A stretch of DNA of 28,103 nt from DATFPQ01 sp035264765 (GCA_035264765.1 DATFPQ010000240.1:1-28103), one strand, 5' to 3'. Numbered from the stretch's first letter, positions 1 to 7,567 are shown. Numbers and translations are program-made. The notes: generated from the letters alone by a model not told the origin.

Positions 1-366
1 GGCTGCGGTCCGCAGGACGAGGCCTTCCACCCGCTCCATCAGGTAGAACGGCGCACCGATCGGCGAGTGCTCGGCGTCGGCGCACAGCGCCACCGGCGTC
101 GGTACCGGCACCGCGGTGGACGCCAGGGCGCCGATCACCCGGTGCTCGCGGGCCATGTCGTGCGCGGTGGCGAGCACGTGACCGAGCGGCGGCCGGCGCA
201 GCACCCAGGAATGGACGTCGTCGTCCACGCGGTAGGTGAGGTTCGACCGTCCGCCGGCCACGAGCTCGGCCCGCAGCGGGCCACTGCGGGTGCCCGGGTG
301 CTCGGTGTCCAGCCACCTGGTCAGCGCCGCGAGGTCCAGACCCGGCAGTCCGGCGCGTTCAGTCAC
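1..366 (-). CDS. Phosphotransferase family protein (APH/ACAD10-like), partial
   Basis: The first 122 codons are present; the rest lies beyond the left edge. The protein begins with a GTG codon that overlaps the stop of the upstream Doc gene by 8 nt, so the two are probably co-transcribed and translationally coupled. Residues 38-47 read GGRSNLTYRV, the glycine-rich nucleotide-binding loop of aminoglycoside-phosphotransferase-like kinases. It is followed by a WVLRRPP strand (54-60), an EHRVI helix segment and a PFYLMERVEG strand. This pattern is typical of the APH branch related to the kinase domain of ACAD10, often found with acyl-CoA metabolism, rather than of antibiotic-resistance enzymes. 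The catalytic loop (HGDxxxxN) and DxE motif lie outside the window, so activity cannot be judged. Substrate unknown. Family assignment is fairly sure; function is not. Confidence 0.8.
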   Translation of the reverse strand, partial: MTERAGLPGLDLAALTRWLDTEHPGTRSGPLRAELVAGGRSNLTYRVDDDVHSWVLRRPPLGHVLATAHDMAREHRVIGALASTAVPVPTPVALCADAEHSPIGAPFYLMERVEGLVLRTAA

Positions 367-787
367 GCTCGCAACGTACCGGCTTCGGCTCCGAGCCCCG
401 CCGAGGCGGTGGCCAGCGGGTCGTCACCTTCAGCCTCTGTGCAATCTCCGCGACGTCAGAGAGCCCACCGCAGGCGACGTCCATGGTTACCGTGAAGGCC
501 TCGTCGTCGGTCAGGGCAACGTCCCGCCCGTTGAGGTCGAGAAACACCATGGCGGCAAGAAAGGCGAGTCGCTTGTTGCCGACCACCAGGCAGTGGTTCG
601 CGGCGACGGAATGCAACAGCGCCGCCGCCTTGAGCTCCAGCGTCAGGTAGGCGTCCTCGCCGAACGGCGAAGACCGCGGTCTGGCTGCGCATGAATCCAG
701 CAATCCGACGTCACGCACAGGGCCCACACCGAGCTTTCGGGTGAGTAGGAGCAGATCCTCGGTGGTCAGGTACTCCGGTTCGGTCAC
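359..787 (-). CDS. Doc-type (death-on-curing, Fic fold) toxin
   Basis: A 142-residue protein of the size and layout of Doc toxins, which inactivate translation factor EF-Tu by phosphorylation in the studied phage P1 case. An N-terminal helix region leads through a DVGLLDSCAARP segment (26-37) and a KAAALLHSVAANH segment (53-65) into the Fic loop at 65-73, HCLVVGNKR, then FLDLNG (82-87). The canonical Doc loop is HxFx(D/E)(G/A)NKR. Here the histidine, glycine, Asn-Lys-Arg and downstream LNG are kept, but Phe is Leu and the acidic residue is Val (V69), which may weaken catalysis. The GTG start overlaps the antitoxin TGA (GTGA), the normal coupled arrangement of a type II module. The stop overlaps the next gene's start. 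Assignment to the Doc family is strong; toxicity is inferred and uncertain because of the altered loop. Confidence 0.85.
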   Translation of the reverse strand: MTEPEYLTTEDLLLLTRKLGVGPVRDVGLLDSCAARPRSSPFGEDAYLTLELKAAALLHSVAANHCLVVGNKRLAFLAAMVFLDLNGRDVALTDDEAFTVTMDVACGGLSDVAEIAQRLKVTTRWPPPRRGSEPKPVRCERD

Positions 788-990
788 ACAGTGCCCAACC
801 GGTGCAGGACATCGCTCCAGCGGTCCGCGAGGGCGTCGGCGCTCGCGGAGACTCGCTCGGTGTGGCCCTCACGTTGTGCGAGCGCGAGGACTGCGCGCTT
901 GACGATCTCCTGACGGGAGACGCCGTGGGCCTTCACCAGGGTCTGCAGTGCGGACTCGAGCTCGTCGTCGACGCGAAGGGTCATGGCCAT
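784..990 (-). CDS. Ribbon-helix-helix antitoxin partner of Doc
   Basis: A 68-residue protein whose N-terminus MAMTLRVDDELESALQTL (1-18) followed by HGVSRQEIVKRAVLAL (22-37) fits a CopG/Arc-type ribbon-helix-helix: one beta strand carrying DNA-contact residues, then two helices. The remaining C-terminal part is the likely toxin-binding tail. The ATG at 990 is chosen because it lies just downstream of a perfect palindrome (1000-1016) and no sensible start lies further upstream; a second ATG at 984 would give MTLRVDDE. There is no Shine-Dalgarno sequence before either ATG, and a TACCGT hexamer sits 7 nt before ATG 990 on the coding strand, so the mRNA may be leaderless. Antitoxins of this fold usually repress their own operon with toxin as co-repressor. 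The identification rests on fold pattern and position before Doc. Confidence 0.83.
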   Translation of the reverse strand: MAMTLRVDDELESALQTLVKAHGVSRQEIVKRAVLALAQREGHTERVSASADALADRWSDVLHRLGTV

Positions 991-999
991 GACAGGTAC

Positions 1000-1016
1000 G
1001 GTATCACCGTGATACC
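1000..1016. promoter_or_regulatory. Palindromic operator of the antitoxin-toxin operon
   Basis: GGTATCAC-C-GTGATACC is a perfect 8+1+8 inverted repeat located 10 nt upstream of the antitoxin ATG and in the divergent gap before the thioesterase gene. This is the expected place and symmetry for an autoregulatory site bound by the ribbon-helix-helix antitoxin. The symmetry is seen directly; the binding partner is inferred. Confidence 0.7.
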
Positions 1017-1080
1017 ACCACGGCTTAGGGGTCGCTCGGCCCCTGCTGAGAACAGCGGACGCCTGCGGCAGCATGGGGCC

Positions 1081-1554
1081 ATGGCTCACTACCGCTGCGA
1101 CTACCCGATGCGCTGGTCCGACATGGACGCATACGGGCACGTCAACAACGTGCAGTACCTGCGGTTCTTCGAGGACGCGCGGATCGAGGCGTTCGGCGCG
1201 CACCGGGCCTACGAGGACGGCGGCAGCATGCTGGACACCGGCATCCTGGTCGCGGGCCACCAGATCGAGTACCTGAAGCCGCTGAAGTGGCGGCCCGAGC
1301 CCGTGCATATCGACCTGTGGATCACCAAGCTGTCGGGGGCGCAGATCGACGTCGGGTACGAGGTCTACGACGAACCGGTGGACGGCGATCGGATCCGCTA
1401 CGCCGTCGCGGAGTCCACGCTGGTGATCTACGACCTGAAGAACGAGCGGCCGAAGCGGCTCGCGCCTGCGGACCTCGCCCGCCTCGAGACGCTGCGCGGT
1501 GAGCCGGTGCCGTTCCGCAGCCGGCGTCGAGCCGCCGCGGGGGCGTCCCGGTGA
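1081..1554 (+). CDS. Hotdog-fold acyl-CoA thioesterase (4HBT/YbgC-FadM type, Rv2475c-like)
   Basis: A 157-residue single hotdog-domain protein. Residues 12-26 (WSDMDAYGHVNNVQY) carry the 4HBT active-site signature DxxGHVNN, with D16 as the expected catalytic acid/base, followed by the long central helix FFEDARIEAF. Such enzymes hydrolyse acyl-CoA or acyl-ACP thioesters in the cytoplasm; the chain specificity cannot be read from sequence. The ATG at 1081 is preferred because an upstream extension of the frame has no family resemblance and would run across the antitoxin promoter. The stop overlaps the GTG of the next gene (GTGA), indicating coupled translation. Position and neighbour match Rv2475c/Rv2474c of M. 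tuberculosis as I recall them. Confidence 0.88.
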   Translation: MAHYRCDYPMRWSDMDAYGHVNNVQYLRFFEDARIEAFGAHRAYEDGGSMLDTGILVAGHQIEYLKPLKWRPEPVHIDLWITKLSGAQIDVGYEVYDEPVDGDRIRYAVAESTLVIYDLKNERPKRLAPADLARLETLRGEPVPFRSRRRAAAGASR

Positions 1555-2258
1555 GCGTCGGGGCGGACGCCGGGTCCGCCGGGCGCAACGGGCACTCGGC
1601 GCAGGACTCGGTGCGGCTGACCGGTCGGGCCGCGCTGCAGGACCTCGCCACGTTCGTCGGTCGCGCCGGTCGGGTGGACTCCGCCGGAGCGGCCCGGCTG
1701 GTCGCGCACGGGGACGTCGCCGCCGTCTTCGTCTCGCCGGTGCACGGGGGTGGGGGTCCGACCGTGCTCGGCCTGCGGGTGCTGCGGCTGGCGGACCCGG
1801 TCGAGATCGACACGACCGTGCCGCTGGCCGCGCTGTCCGACCGGTTCGCGCGGATCGTCTCTGGGGGCCTGGTGGGCCCGGACGCGCCGGTGCGGCTGTC
1901 GCTCCCGCCGCAGGAGGTGGCCGAGCCGTGGGCCGGCATGACGCCGCCCCGCTCCGGATGGGAGGTCGTCGGCACGGTTCCCGAACCGGTGCTGCGCTCG
2001 GCCGCCCGGGCCGGCGTCGAGGAGATCGCGGCCGGCGCCGGGGAGGGGGCCGGAGCGCATGCGGTCACGCGGCTGCGCGCGATGGTGTGGGGTCGTGATG
2101 TGGATGGCGTCCCGGGACTGCCGGCCGGTGCGGCCTTCACGGCGGAGGCCTTGGGGTTCCTGGCGCCGCACGAGCCGGTGGCCCTGCATCGCACCGGTGC
2201 CTGGCGCCGGCTCACGACGCAGCACGGCCACGTCCTCTCGCGCACGGCCCTGATCTGA
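1551..2258 (+). CDS. Conserved actinobacterial hypothetical protein (Rv2474c-like)
   Basis: A 235-residue cytoplasmic protein with no signal peptide or membrane segment. Its GTG start overlaps the thioesterase stop by 4 nt, so the two are one translational unit. No catalytic motif is recognised. The first 90 residues have an alpha/beta look (LTGRAALQDLATFVGRAGR, AAVFVSPVHG, GLRVLRLADPVEIDTTV). The middle contains an aromatic PPRSGWEVVGTVP segment, and the C-terminus ends in an ALHRTGAWRRL motif. The M. tuberculosis gene in the same position (Rv2474c, from memory) is also uncharacterised, so the pairing with the thioesterase is the only functional hint. Existence of the gene is well supported by coupling and codon bias; function is unknown. 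Confidence 0.82.
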   Translation: MSVGADAGSAGRNGHSAQDSVRLTGRAALQDLATFVGRAGRVDSAGAARLVAHGDVAAVFVSPVHGGGGPTVLGLRVLRLADPVEIDTTVPLAALSDRFARIVSGGLVGPDAPVRLSLPPQEVAEPWAGMTPPRSGWEVVGTVPEPVLRSAARAGVEEIAAGAGEGAGAHAVTRLRAMVWGRDVDGVPGLPAGAAFTAEALGFLAPHEPVALHRTGAWRRLTTQHGHVLSRTALI

Positions 2259-2301
2259 CCCGCTCGGGGAACCCCGGCCGCGGGCGGCACGTCAGACGGC
2301 C

Positions 2302-2892
2302 GTGCGAGCAGCCACCAGCCGACGGACCCAGCGACTGAACCCCGCCCTGCCCACCGCGCTGCCCACTGTGCTGCTGAGTGCGCTGCTGCTGGGCGCGGTG
2401 ACCGCATGCGGTGGCGGTGGCACCAGCGCCACCGGGCCGAGCCCGTCCACCACGAGCAACGGCAGGACCAGTACGGGCACCAGCACCACGCCGTCCGCAT
2501 CGCCGAGCACCCCCGGTCCCGCCGGCCGGATGACGCAGGGTCTGACCTCGCCGGTGCTGCTGGAGCGCTCGGGGGGCATCGCCGGCCGCAAGGACGTCCT
2601 GGAGGTCCGTCCCGACGGCACCATCACGGTCAGCACCCTCGGCAGCAAGCCGGTCACCCGGCAGCTGAGCGAGGCCGAGCTGGCCGCCGTCGTCAGCGCG
2701 GTGAAGGCGATCGACCTGCGCCCCGTGCGGACGCCGCCGCGCCCGACGGCGGCCGAGGCGGACGTGTACCGCTACAAGATCGTCGCCGAGGGCACGATCG
2801 TCATGACGACCGAGCAGCAGGCGGACGGCGCTGTCCGCCGGCTGCTCGACGTCCTGACTCCGCTGTTCAGCGCACCCGCGCCCACACCGTGA
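2302..2892 (+). CDS. Lipoprotein with emfourin-like (protealysin-inhibitor) domain
   Basis: A 196-residue exported protein. Basic residues at 2-11 and a hydrophobic stretch to 35 end in a lipobox VTAC with Cys36, so it should be a lipid-anchored cell-surface protein. A Gly then Ser/Thr/Pro-rich linker (37-78) leads to a compact domain (79-190) beginning LLERSGGIAGRKDVLEV (86-102). The ERSGG(F/I)AG motif is the hallmark I associate with emfourin, the proteinaceous inhibitor of the M4 metalloprotease protealysin. The following LSEAELAAVV helix and YRYKIVAEG strand also fit. No M4 protease gene is present in this window, so the target, if any, is elsewhere. The start is GTG at 2302, with no convincing ribosome-binding site. 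The 3' end overlaps the convergent alpha-glucosidase gene by 26 nt. Confidence 0.8.
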   Translation: MRAATSRRTQRLNPALPTALPTVLLSALLLGAVTACGGGGTSATGPSPSTTSNGRTSTGTSTTPSASPSTPGPAGRMTQGLTSPVLLERSGGIAGRKDVLEVRPDGTITVSTLGSKPVTRQLSEAELAAVVSAVKAIDLRPVRTPPRPTAAEADVYRYKIVAEGTIVMTTEQQADGAVRRLLDVLTPLFSAPAPTP

Positions 2893-4564
2893 CATCGGCC
2901 GGCACGAGCACCTGGTCAGCGCTCCCGGCCAGCTCGCCGCTCGCCAGCAGCACCTTGGCGCCCTGAGGCAGCGCGACCGGGGTCGTGCCGGTGTTCGCCA
3001 GGACGAGCACGCCGTCGTTGACGAAGGCCAGCACATCCCGGCCGAAGGCGCCCTCGACCCACTCCAGGGAGCCGAGGCCGAGACCGTGCTCGCGGCGCAG
3101 CCGTAGCGCCTGCCGGTAGACCTCGTACGTCGAGCCCTCGACGCCACGCTGCTGGTCCAGTGCGAGCTCACGCCACTCGGCCGGCTGGGGCAGCCAGCCG
3201 GCGTCGGTCGGCCCGAAGCCGAAGGACGGCGCGTCCGCCTCCCACGGCACCGGCACGCGGCAGCCGTCGCGGCCGCGGTGGTCGTAGCTGGACCGCACCC
3301 AGGTGGGGTCCTGGCGGACCTCGTCCGGCAGGGTCGTGTGCTCGGGCAGCCCGAGCTCCTCGCCCTGGTAGAGGTACGCGCTGCCGGGCAGCGCCAGCAT
3401 GACCAGAGTGGCCGCGCGCGCCCGCCGGAGGCCGGCCTCGCGGTCCGGCTGCTCGTGGTGCGCGCCGATGCCGGTCGGCAGCTTGGTGCCGGCCTCGAAC
3501 CCGAACCGGGTGGCGTGCCGGATCACGTCGTGGTTGCTGAGGACCCAGGTGGTCGGGGCGCCCACCGCGTCGGTGGCCCGGACCGACGTCGTGATGACGT
3601 CGCGCAGGTCCTCGGCGCGCCACGGCGTCACGAGGTAGGAGAAGTTGAACGACTGGTGCAGCTCGTCGTCGCGGACGTACCGGGCCAGCCGCTCGGGGGG
3701 CTCGACCCAGGCCTCGGCCACGAGCACCCGGTCGCCGTCGTACTTCTCGACGATCCGGTGCCAGTCGCGGTAGATGTCGTGCACGCCCTCCTGGTCCCAG
3801 TACGGCGGCTTGGGTGCGTGGGCGTCGGCGCCGTGCAGGAGCTCCTGCTCCTGCGTCCACTCGGGCAAGCCCTCGGCCTTGACCATGCCGTGCGCGACGT
3901 CGATGCGGAAGCCGTCGACGCCCCGGTCCAGCCAGAACCGGATCACCGACTCGAACTCGGCCCGAACCTCGGGGTTGGTCCAGTCCAAATCCGGCTGCTT
4001 GACGTCGAACAGGTGCAGGTACCACTGGCCCGGGGTGCCGTCGGGCTCGGTGACGCGCTCCCAGGCGGGGCCGCCGAAGACCGACCGCCAGCCGTTCGGC
4101 GGCTGGCTGCCGTCCGGTCCCGTGCCGTCCCGGAACAGGTAGCGGGCCCGCTCGCGGCTGCCCGGCCCGGCCGCCAGCGCGGCCTGGAACCAGATGTGCT
4201 CGTCACTGGTGTGGTTGGGCACCAGGTCGACCAGCACGCGCAGGCCCAGCTCGTGGGCCCGGGCGACGAGCGCGTCGGCGTCCGACAGCGACCCGAAGAC
4301 GGGGTCGACCGCGCGGTAGTCGGCGACGTCGTAGCCGGCGTCCGCCTGGGGCGAGACGTAGAAGGGGGACAGCCATAGCGCGTCGACGCCGAGAGCAGCC
4401 AGGTGCTCGAGGCGCGAGGTGATGCCGGGCAGATCGCCGATGCCGTCGCCGTTGGAGTCGGCCCAGGACCGCGGGTACACCTGGTAGATGACCGCGGAAC
4501 GCCACCACGGGACGTCGTCCTGGGTACGGGCGTGCAGGAGCGAGGTGGAAAGGGGGGAGGTCAC
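2867..4564 (-). CDS. aglA: Alpha-glucosidase, GH13 (oligo-1,6-glucosidase type)
   Basis: A 565-residue cytoplasmic GH13 enzyme that releases glucose from short alpha-glucans or trehalose-like substrates. It opens with WWRSAVIYQVYPRSWADSNGDGIGDL (20-45), including the Ca-binding loop typical of alpha-glucosidases and trehalose synthases, then DLVPNHTS (113-120, region II). The nucleophile is D222 in GFRIDVAHGM, the acid/base is E284 in VAEAW, and the stabilising Asp is D346 in LSNHDV, so all three catalytic residues are present. The short C-terminal beta domain ends near 563. The start is GTG at 4564, 34 nt after the globin stop, so it is the third gene of an SDR-globin-glucosidase unit. M. 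tuberculosis has the same glbO-aglA order. Exact specificity among GH13 subfamilies is uncertain. Confidence 0.92.
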   Translation of the reverse strand: MTSPLSTSLLHARTQDDVPWWRSAVIYQVYPRSWADSNGDGIGDLPGITSRLEHLAALGVDALWLSPFYVSPQADAGYDVADYRAVDPVFGSLSDADALVARAHELGLRVLVDLVPNHTSDEHIWFQAALAAGPGSRERARYLFRDGTGPDGSQPPNGWRSVFGGPAWERVTEPDGTPGQWYLHLFDVKQPDLDWTNPEVRAEFESVIRFWLDRGVDGFRIDVAHGMVKAEGLPEWTQEQELLHGADAHAPKPPYWDQEGVHDIYRDWHRIVEKYDGDRVLVAEAWVEPPERLARYVRDDELHQSFNFSYLVTPWRAEDLRDVITTSVRATDAVGAPTTWVLSNHDVIRHATRFGFEAGTKLPTGIGAHHEQPDREAGLRRARAATLVMLALPGSAYLYQGEELGLPEHTTLPDEVRQDPTWVRSSYDHRGRDGCRVPVPWEADAPSFGFGPTDAGWLPQPAEWRELALDQQRGVEGSTYEVYRQALRLRREHGLGLGSLEWVEGAFGRDVLAFVNDGVLVLANTGTTPVALPQGAKVLLASGELAGSADQVLVPADVTVWARVR

Positions 4565-4598
4565 CGAAAAAGCGTAAGGGGTTGTCGAGTGTGCTTTG

Positions 4599-4982
4599 TC
4601 ATCCCGGCGTGTTGACCAGCGAGTGCGCGGCCCGCTCCAGGTAGTCCCACAGCAGCAGCTCGTGCGCGGGCGCGAGGTTCAGCTCGTCGACCGCCTCGCG
4701 CATGTGGTGCAGCCAGCGGTCGCGCATGTGCAGCGTCACGGGAAACGGGTGGTGGCGCATCCGCAGCCGGGGGTGGCCACGCTCCTGGCCGTACGTCGTC
4801 GGGCCGCCCCAGTACTGCTCGAGGAACATCCGCAGCCGCCGCTCCGCCGGGACGAGGTCCTCCTCGGGGTAGAGCGCGCGCAGCTCGGGGTCGCTGCGGA
4901 CGCCCTGGTAGAAGCGGTGCACGAGGCGGTCGAACGTCTCGTGGCCGCCCACCTCGTCGTAGAACGTCGGCTGCTGGCTCAC
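4599..4982 (-). CDS. glbO: Group II truncated haemoglobin (trHbO)
   Basis: A 127-residue haem protein, the normal length for group II truncated globins. Conserved residues fall two positions later than in M. tuberculosis GlbO: Tyr B10 = Y25 (FYQGV), Tyr CD1 = Y38 (LYPEED), proximal His F8 = H77 (RLRMRH) and Trp G8 = W90 (RDRW), the set that defines this group and its high oxygen affinity. Roles proposed for the family include oxygen or NO and peroxide chemistry near membranes. The GTG start overlaps the stop of the upstream SDR gene (GTGA), implying coupled translation. The alpha-glucosidase follows after 34 nt. Very confident in family. Confidence 0.96.
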   Translation of the reverse strand: MSQQPTFYDEVGGHETFDRLVHRFYQGVRSDPELRALYPEEDLVPAERRLRMFLEQYWGGPTTYGQERGHPRLRMRHHPFPVTLHMRDRWLHHMREAVDELNLAPAHELLLWDYLERAAHSLVNTPG

Positions 4983-6514
4983 CCCACCAGTTTCTCAGAC
5001 GGCACCGGGCCGACCGGACCTCGCTCCGCTGCCTGCTCGGACCGGGCCGCCGCCTGCGCGATGCCGCGCTGCATGCCGCCGAAGACGATGCCGTGGAACG
5101 GCTTGATCGCCGCCCAGTAGGCGTGGCCGGCCAGGCCCCTGGGGTGGAACAGCGCCCGCTGCCGGAACACGGTGCGGCCGGAGGCGTCCTGCTCGACCCG
5201 CAGCTCCAGCCAGGCGAGGCCGGGCAGGCGCATCTCGGCCCGCAGCCGCAGCAGCCGCAGGTGCTCGATCTCCTCGACCCGCCACCAGTCCAGGGCGTCC
5301 CCGACGACGAGGTCGTCGGGGTGCCTTCGGCCACGCCGCAGTCCCGGGCCGCCGGTCATCCGGTCGAGGACGCCCCGCGCCCACCAGCCGACCGGCCAGC
5401 TGTACCAGCCTTTTCGACCACCGATGCCCTCCAGGACGCGCCACAGGTTCTGCGGCGAGGCCGGCACCACGCTCGCCCGCTCGTCGACGTACAGCGAGCC
5501 ACCGGCCCAGTCCGGGTCGGTGGGCATCGGGTCGCTCGGGGCGCCGGGCGCGTCGGCCGACGTCCAGGACGTCGCGACGTCGAGGTTCTGCACCTTCGCC
5601 AGCGCGAGGGTGACCGCCTGGTCGAAGCCGGTCAGCCCACCGGGCGGGTCGGGGACGTACCGCGCGATGTCGTCCTCCTTGCACACCACCTCGTGCACCA
5701 GGCTCTCGACGAGCGGCCTCGCGATGCCGCTCGGCACCGGGGTCACCACGCCGACCCAGTGGCTGGACAGGCGCGGGCTGAGGATCGGGACCGGGACGAT
5801 CCGCCGCCGGGGCAGGCCGGCCACGCGGGCGTAGCGCTGCATCATGTCGCGGTAGGTCAGGACGTCCGGGCCGCCGACGTCGAAGCCGCGGCTCACGTCG
5901 GACGGCAGGTCGGCCGCGCCGACGAGGTAGCGCAGGACGTCCCGCACGGCGATCGGTTGCACCCGGTTGTCGACCCAGCGCGGCGTCACCATGCCCGGGA
6001 GCCGCTCGGTCAGGTACCGCAGCATCTCGAACGACGCCGACCCGGAACCGAGGATGACCGCGGCCCGCAGGACCGCCGTAGGGACGCCGCAGTCGAGCAG
6101 GATCTCGCCGACCTCCTTGCGGGAGTCCAGGTGCGGCGACAGCTCGACGCCGTCCGGGTAGAGGCCGCCGAGGTACACGACCCGCCCGGCGCCGGCGCGG
6201 CGCACCCCACGACCGAAGGTCCGTGCCATGTCGCGGTCGCGACGCTCGAAGCGCGGCCCGGACGCGAGGCTGTGCACCAGGTAGTAGGCGACGTCGGCGC
6301 CGCGCGCGGCCCGCTCGACCGCCTCCGGGTCGCCTGCGTCCCCCTCGTACACCTCGACGTCGGCCAGCCACGGCTGGTCACGAAGCTTGGCCGGACGTCG
6401 CGCGAGGCAGCGGACCCGGAAGCCGGCTCGCAGCAGCTCCGGCACCAGCCGGCCGCCGATGTAGCCGGTAGCCCCGGTGACCAGGGCGGTGCGTGTGGTG
6501 GTACCCGTCGTCAT
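4979..6514 (-). CDS. Atypical SDR NAD(P)-binding oxidoreductase with C-terminal DUF2867 domain
   Basis: A 511-residue two-domain protein. Residues 9-21 (TALVTGATGYIGG) form the TGxxGxxG dinucleotide-binding loop of extended/atypical SDRs. The beta-4 region VVYLGGLYP (112-120), followed by LDSRKEVGEIL, replaces the classical YxxxK active site, as in NDUFA9/YbjT-like atypical members that may bind a cofactor without normal dehydrogenase activity. The C-terminal third, from about residue 350 (LYVDERASVV, then aromatic GRKGWYSWPVGWWARG), matches DUF2867, an SRPBCC/START-like ligand pocket ending in a PFHGIVFGGMQRGIA segment. The ATG at 6514 is chosen because the Rossmann strand follows directly; an upstream ATG adds 15 residues unlike the family. 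Its stop overlaps the globin start, so a lipid- or redox-related partnership with GlbO is possible but unproven. Confidence 0.87.
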   Translation of the reverse strand: MTTGTTTRTALVTGATGYIGGRLVPELLRAGFRVRCLARRPAKLRDQPWLADVEVYEGDAGDPEAVERAARGADVAYYLVHSLASGPRFERRDRDMARTFGRGVRRAGAGRVVYLGGLYPDGVELSPHLDSRKEVGEILLDCGVPTAVLRAAVILGSGSASFEMLRYLTERLPGMVTPRWVDNRVQPIAVRDVLRYLVGAADLPSDVSRGFDVGGPDVLTYRDMMQRYARVAGLPRRRIVPVPILSPRLSSHWVGVVTPVPSGIARPLVESLVHEVVCKEDDIARYVPDPPGGLTGFDQAVTLALAKVQNLDVATSWTSADAPGAPSDPMPTDPDWAGGSLYVDERASVVPASPQNLWRVLEGIGGRKGWYSWPVGWWARGVLDRMTGGPGLRRGRRHPDDLVVGDALDWWRVEEIEHLRLLRLRAEMRLPGLAWLELRVEQDASGRTVFRQRALFHPRGLAGHAYWAAIKPFHGIVFGGMQRGIAQAAARSEQAAERGPVGPVPSEKLVG

Positions 6515-6613
6515 ACCCCCAGCCTGCGGCCGGACCACCAGGCGCGCATCGCCGTGCACCGCTTTGCCGATCGCCGCTGGACCCGGTCGTGGCTGGCCCG
6601 GAAAGGGTTGTCG

Positions 6614-7567
6614 TCAGACAGTGCCCGAGATGGTGCCCGGTGTGCCGGCGGCGTCTGGGCCGCCTGGCGCGGCGGGGTAGGGCAGCGGCGCGCGCACGCC
6701 AGCGCCCTCGAACGCCGTCAGCACGCGCTCGCGGATCGCCCGCTGCACGCCGAGGTGCTCGTTCGGTGCGGTCTTGGCCAGCACCCGGATCGTCACGGTG
6801 GCGCCGACGACCTGCTCGACGCCGGCTACCGTAGGCTCCTCCAACAGCAGCTCGCGCCACTCCTCGTCGGCGTAGAACCGCTCCAGCGCCTCGGCGACGA
6901 CCCGCTGCACGTGGTCGAGGTCCTGGCCCAGGGCCACCGGCAGGTCGACGATCGCCGTCGACCAGCCCTGGCTCTTGTTGGCCACGCGCACGATCTCGCC
7001 GTTGCGGATGTACCAGGCCACGCCGCTGCCGTCCCGCAGCTTGGTGACCCGCAGCGTGACCTGCTCGACGGTGCCGACCGCGTCGCCGACGTCGACGACG
7101 TCCCCGACGCCGTACTGGTCCTCGACGAGCATGAAGACGCCGGACAGGACGTCCTTCACCAGGCTCTGGGCGCCGAAGCCGAGCGCCACGCCGGCCACGC
7201 CGGCCGACGCGAGCGCCGGGCCGATCGGAACCCTCAGCACGTCCAGGACCATCAGCCCCGCGACGCCGAAGACGAGGACGGTGACGATGCTGCGCAGCAC
7301 CGACCCCAGCGTCTCGGTGCGCTGCACCCGGCGCTCGCTCATCGCGCCCGTCGCCGTGGCCAGTACCCGCACCGCGCCCTTGCCGGAGCGCAGCCGCTCG
7401 CCGGACTCGACGGTCCGGCGAACCAGTCGGCCGATCGCGCGCAGCACCAGCCAGCGCACCACCACGGCGAGGACGACGATCAGCGCGATCCGCAGACCGC
7501 TGGTCAGCAGCCAGTCGGTGAGGAGCTCGGGTGCGGCCGCGAGGGCACGCGCGTCGAGGTCGAGCAC
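6614..7567 (-). CDS. Small-conductance mechanosensitive channel (MscS family)
   Basis: A 317-residue membrane protein. Hydrophobic segments at about 24-45 and 88-110 precede the pore helix ALASAGVAGVALGFGAQSLVKDVLSG (118-142), with the Ala/Gly packing pattern and Gly kink of MscS TM3. The adjoining beta domain FMLVEDQYGVGDVVDVGDAVGTVEQV (145-170) and the RNGEI(V)xxVxNKS motif (188-199) are diagnostic. A disordered Pro/Gly-rich tail closes the protein. Such channels open on membrane tension to release solutes during osmotic down-shock. The GTG at 7567 is preceded by GGAGG about 11 nt upstream. About 100 nt separates it from the S9 peptidase gene, and that gap holds a possible -10 of its own. 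Confidence 0.93.
   Translation of the reverse strand: MLDLDARALAAAPELLTDWLLTSGLRIALIVVLAVVVRWLVLRAIGRLVRRTVESGERLRSGKGAVRVLATATGAMSERRVQRTETLGSVLRSIVTVLVFGVAGLMVLDVLRVPIGPALASAGVAGVALGFGAQSLVKDVLSGVFMLVEDQYGVGDVVDVGDAVGTVEQVTLRVTKLRDGSGVAWYIRNGEIVRVANKSQGWSTAIVDLPVALGQDLDHVQRVVAEALERFYADEEWRELLLEEPTVAGVEQVVGATVTIRVLAKTAPNEHLGVQRAIRERVLTAFEGAGVRAPLPYPAAPGGPDAAGTPGTISGTV

Noticed and set aside
6515..6559. Upstream ATG adding 15 residues to the SDR protein
   Set aside because: The added residues are unlike the family, where the Rossmann strand begins within about 10 residues of the start.
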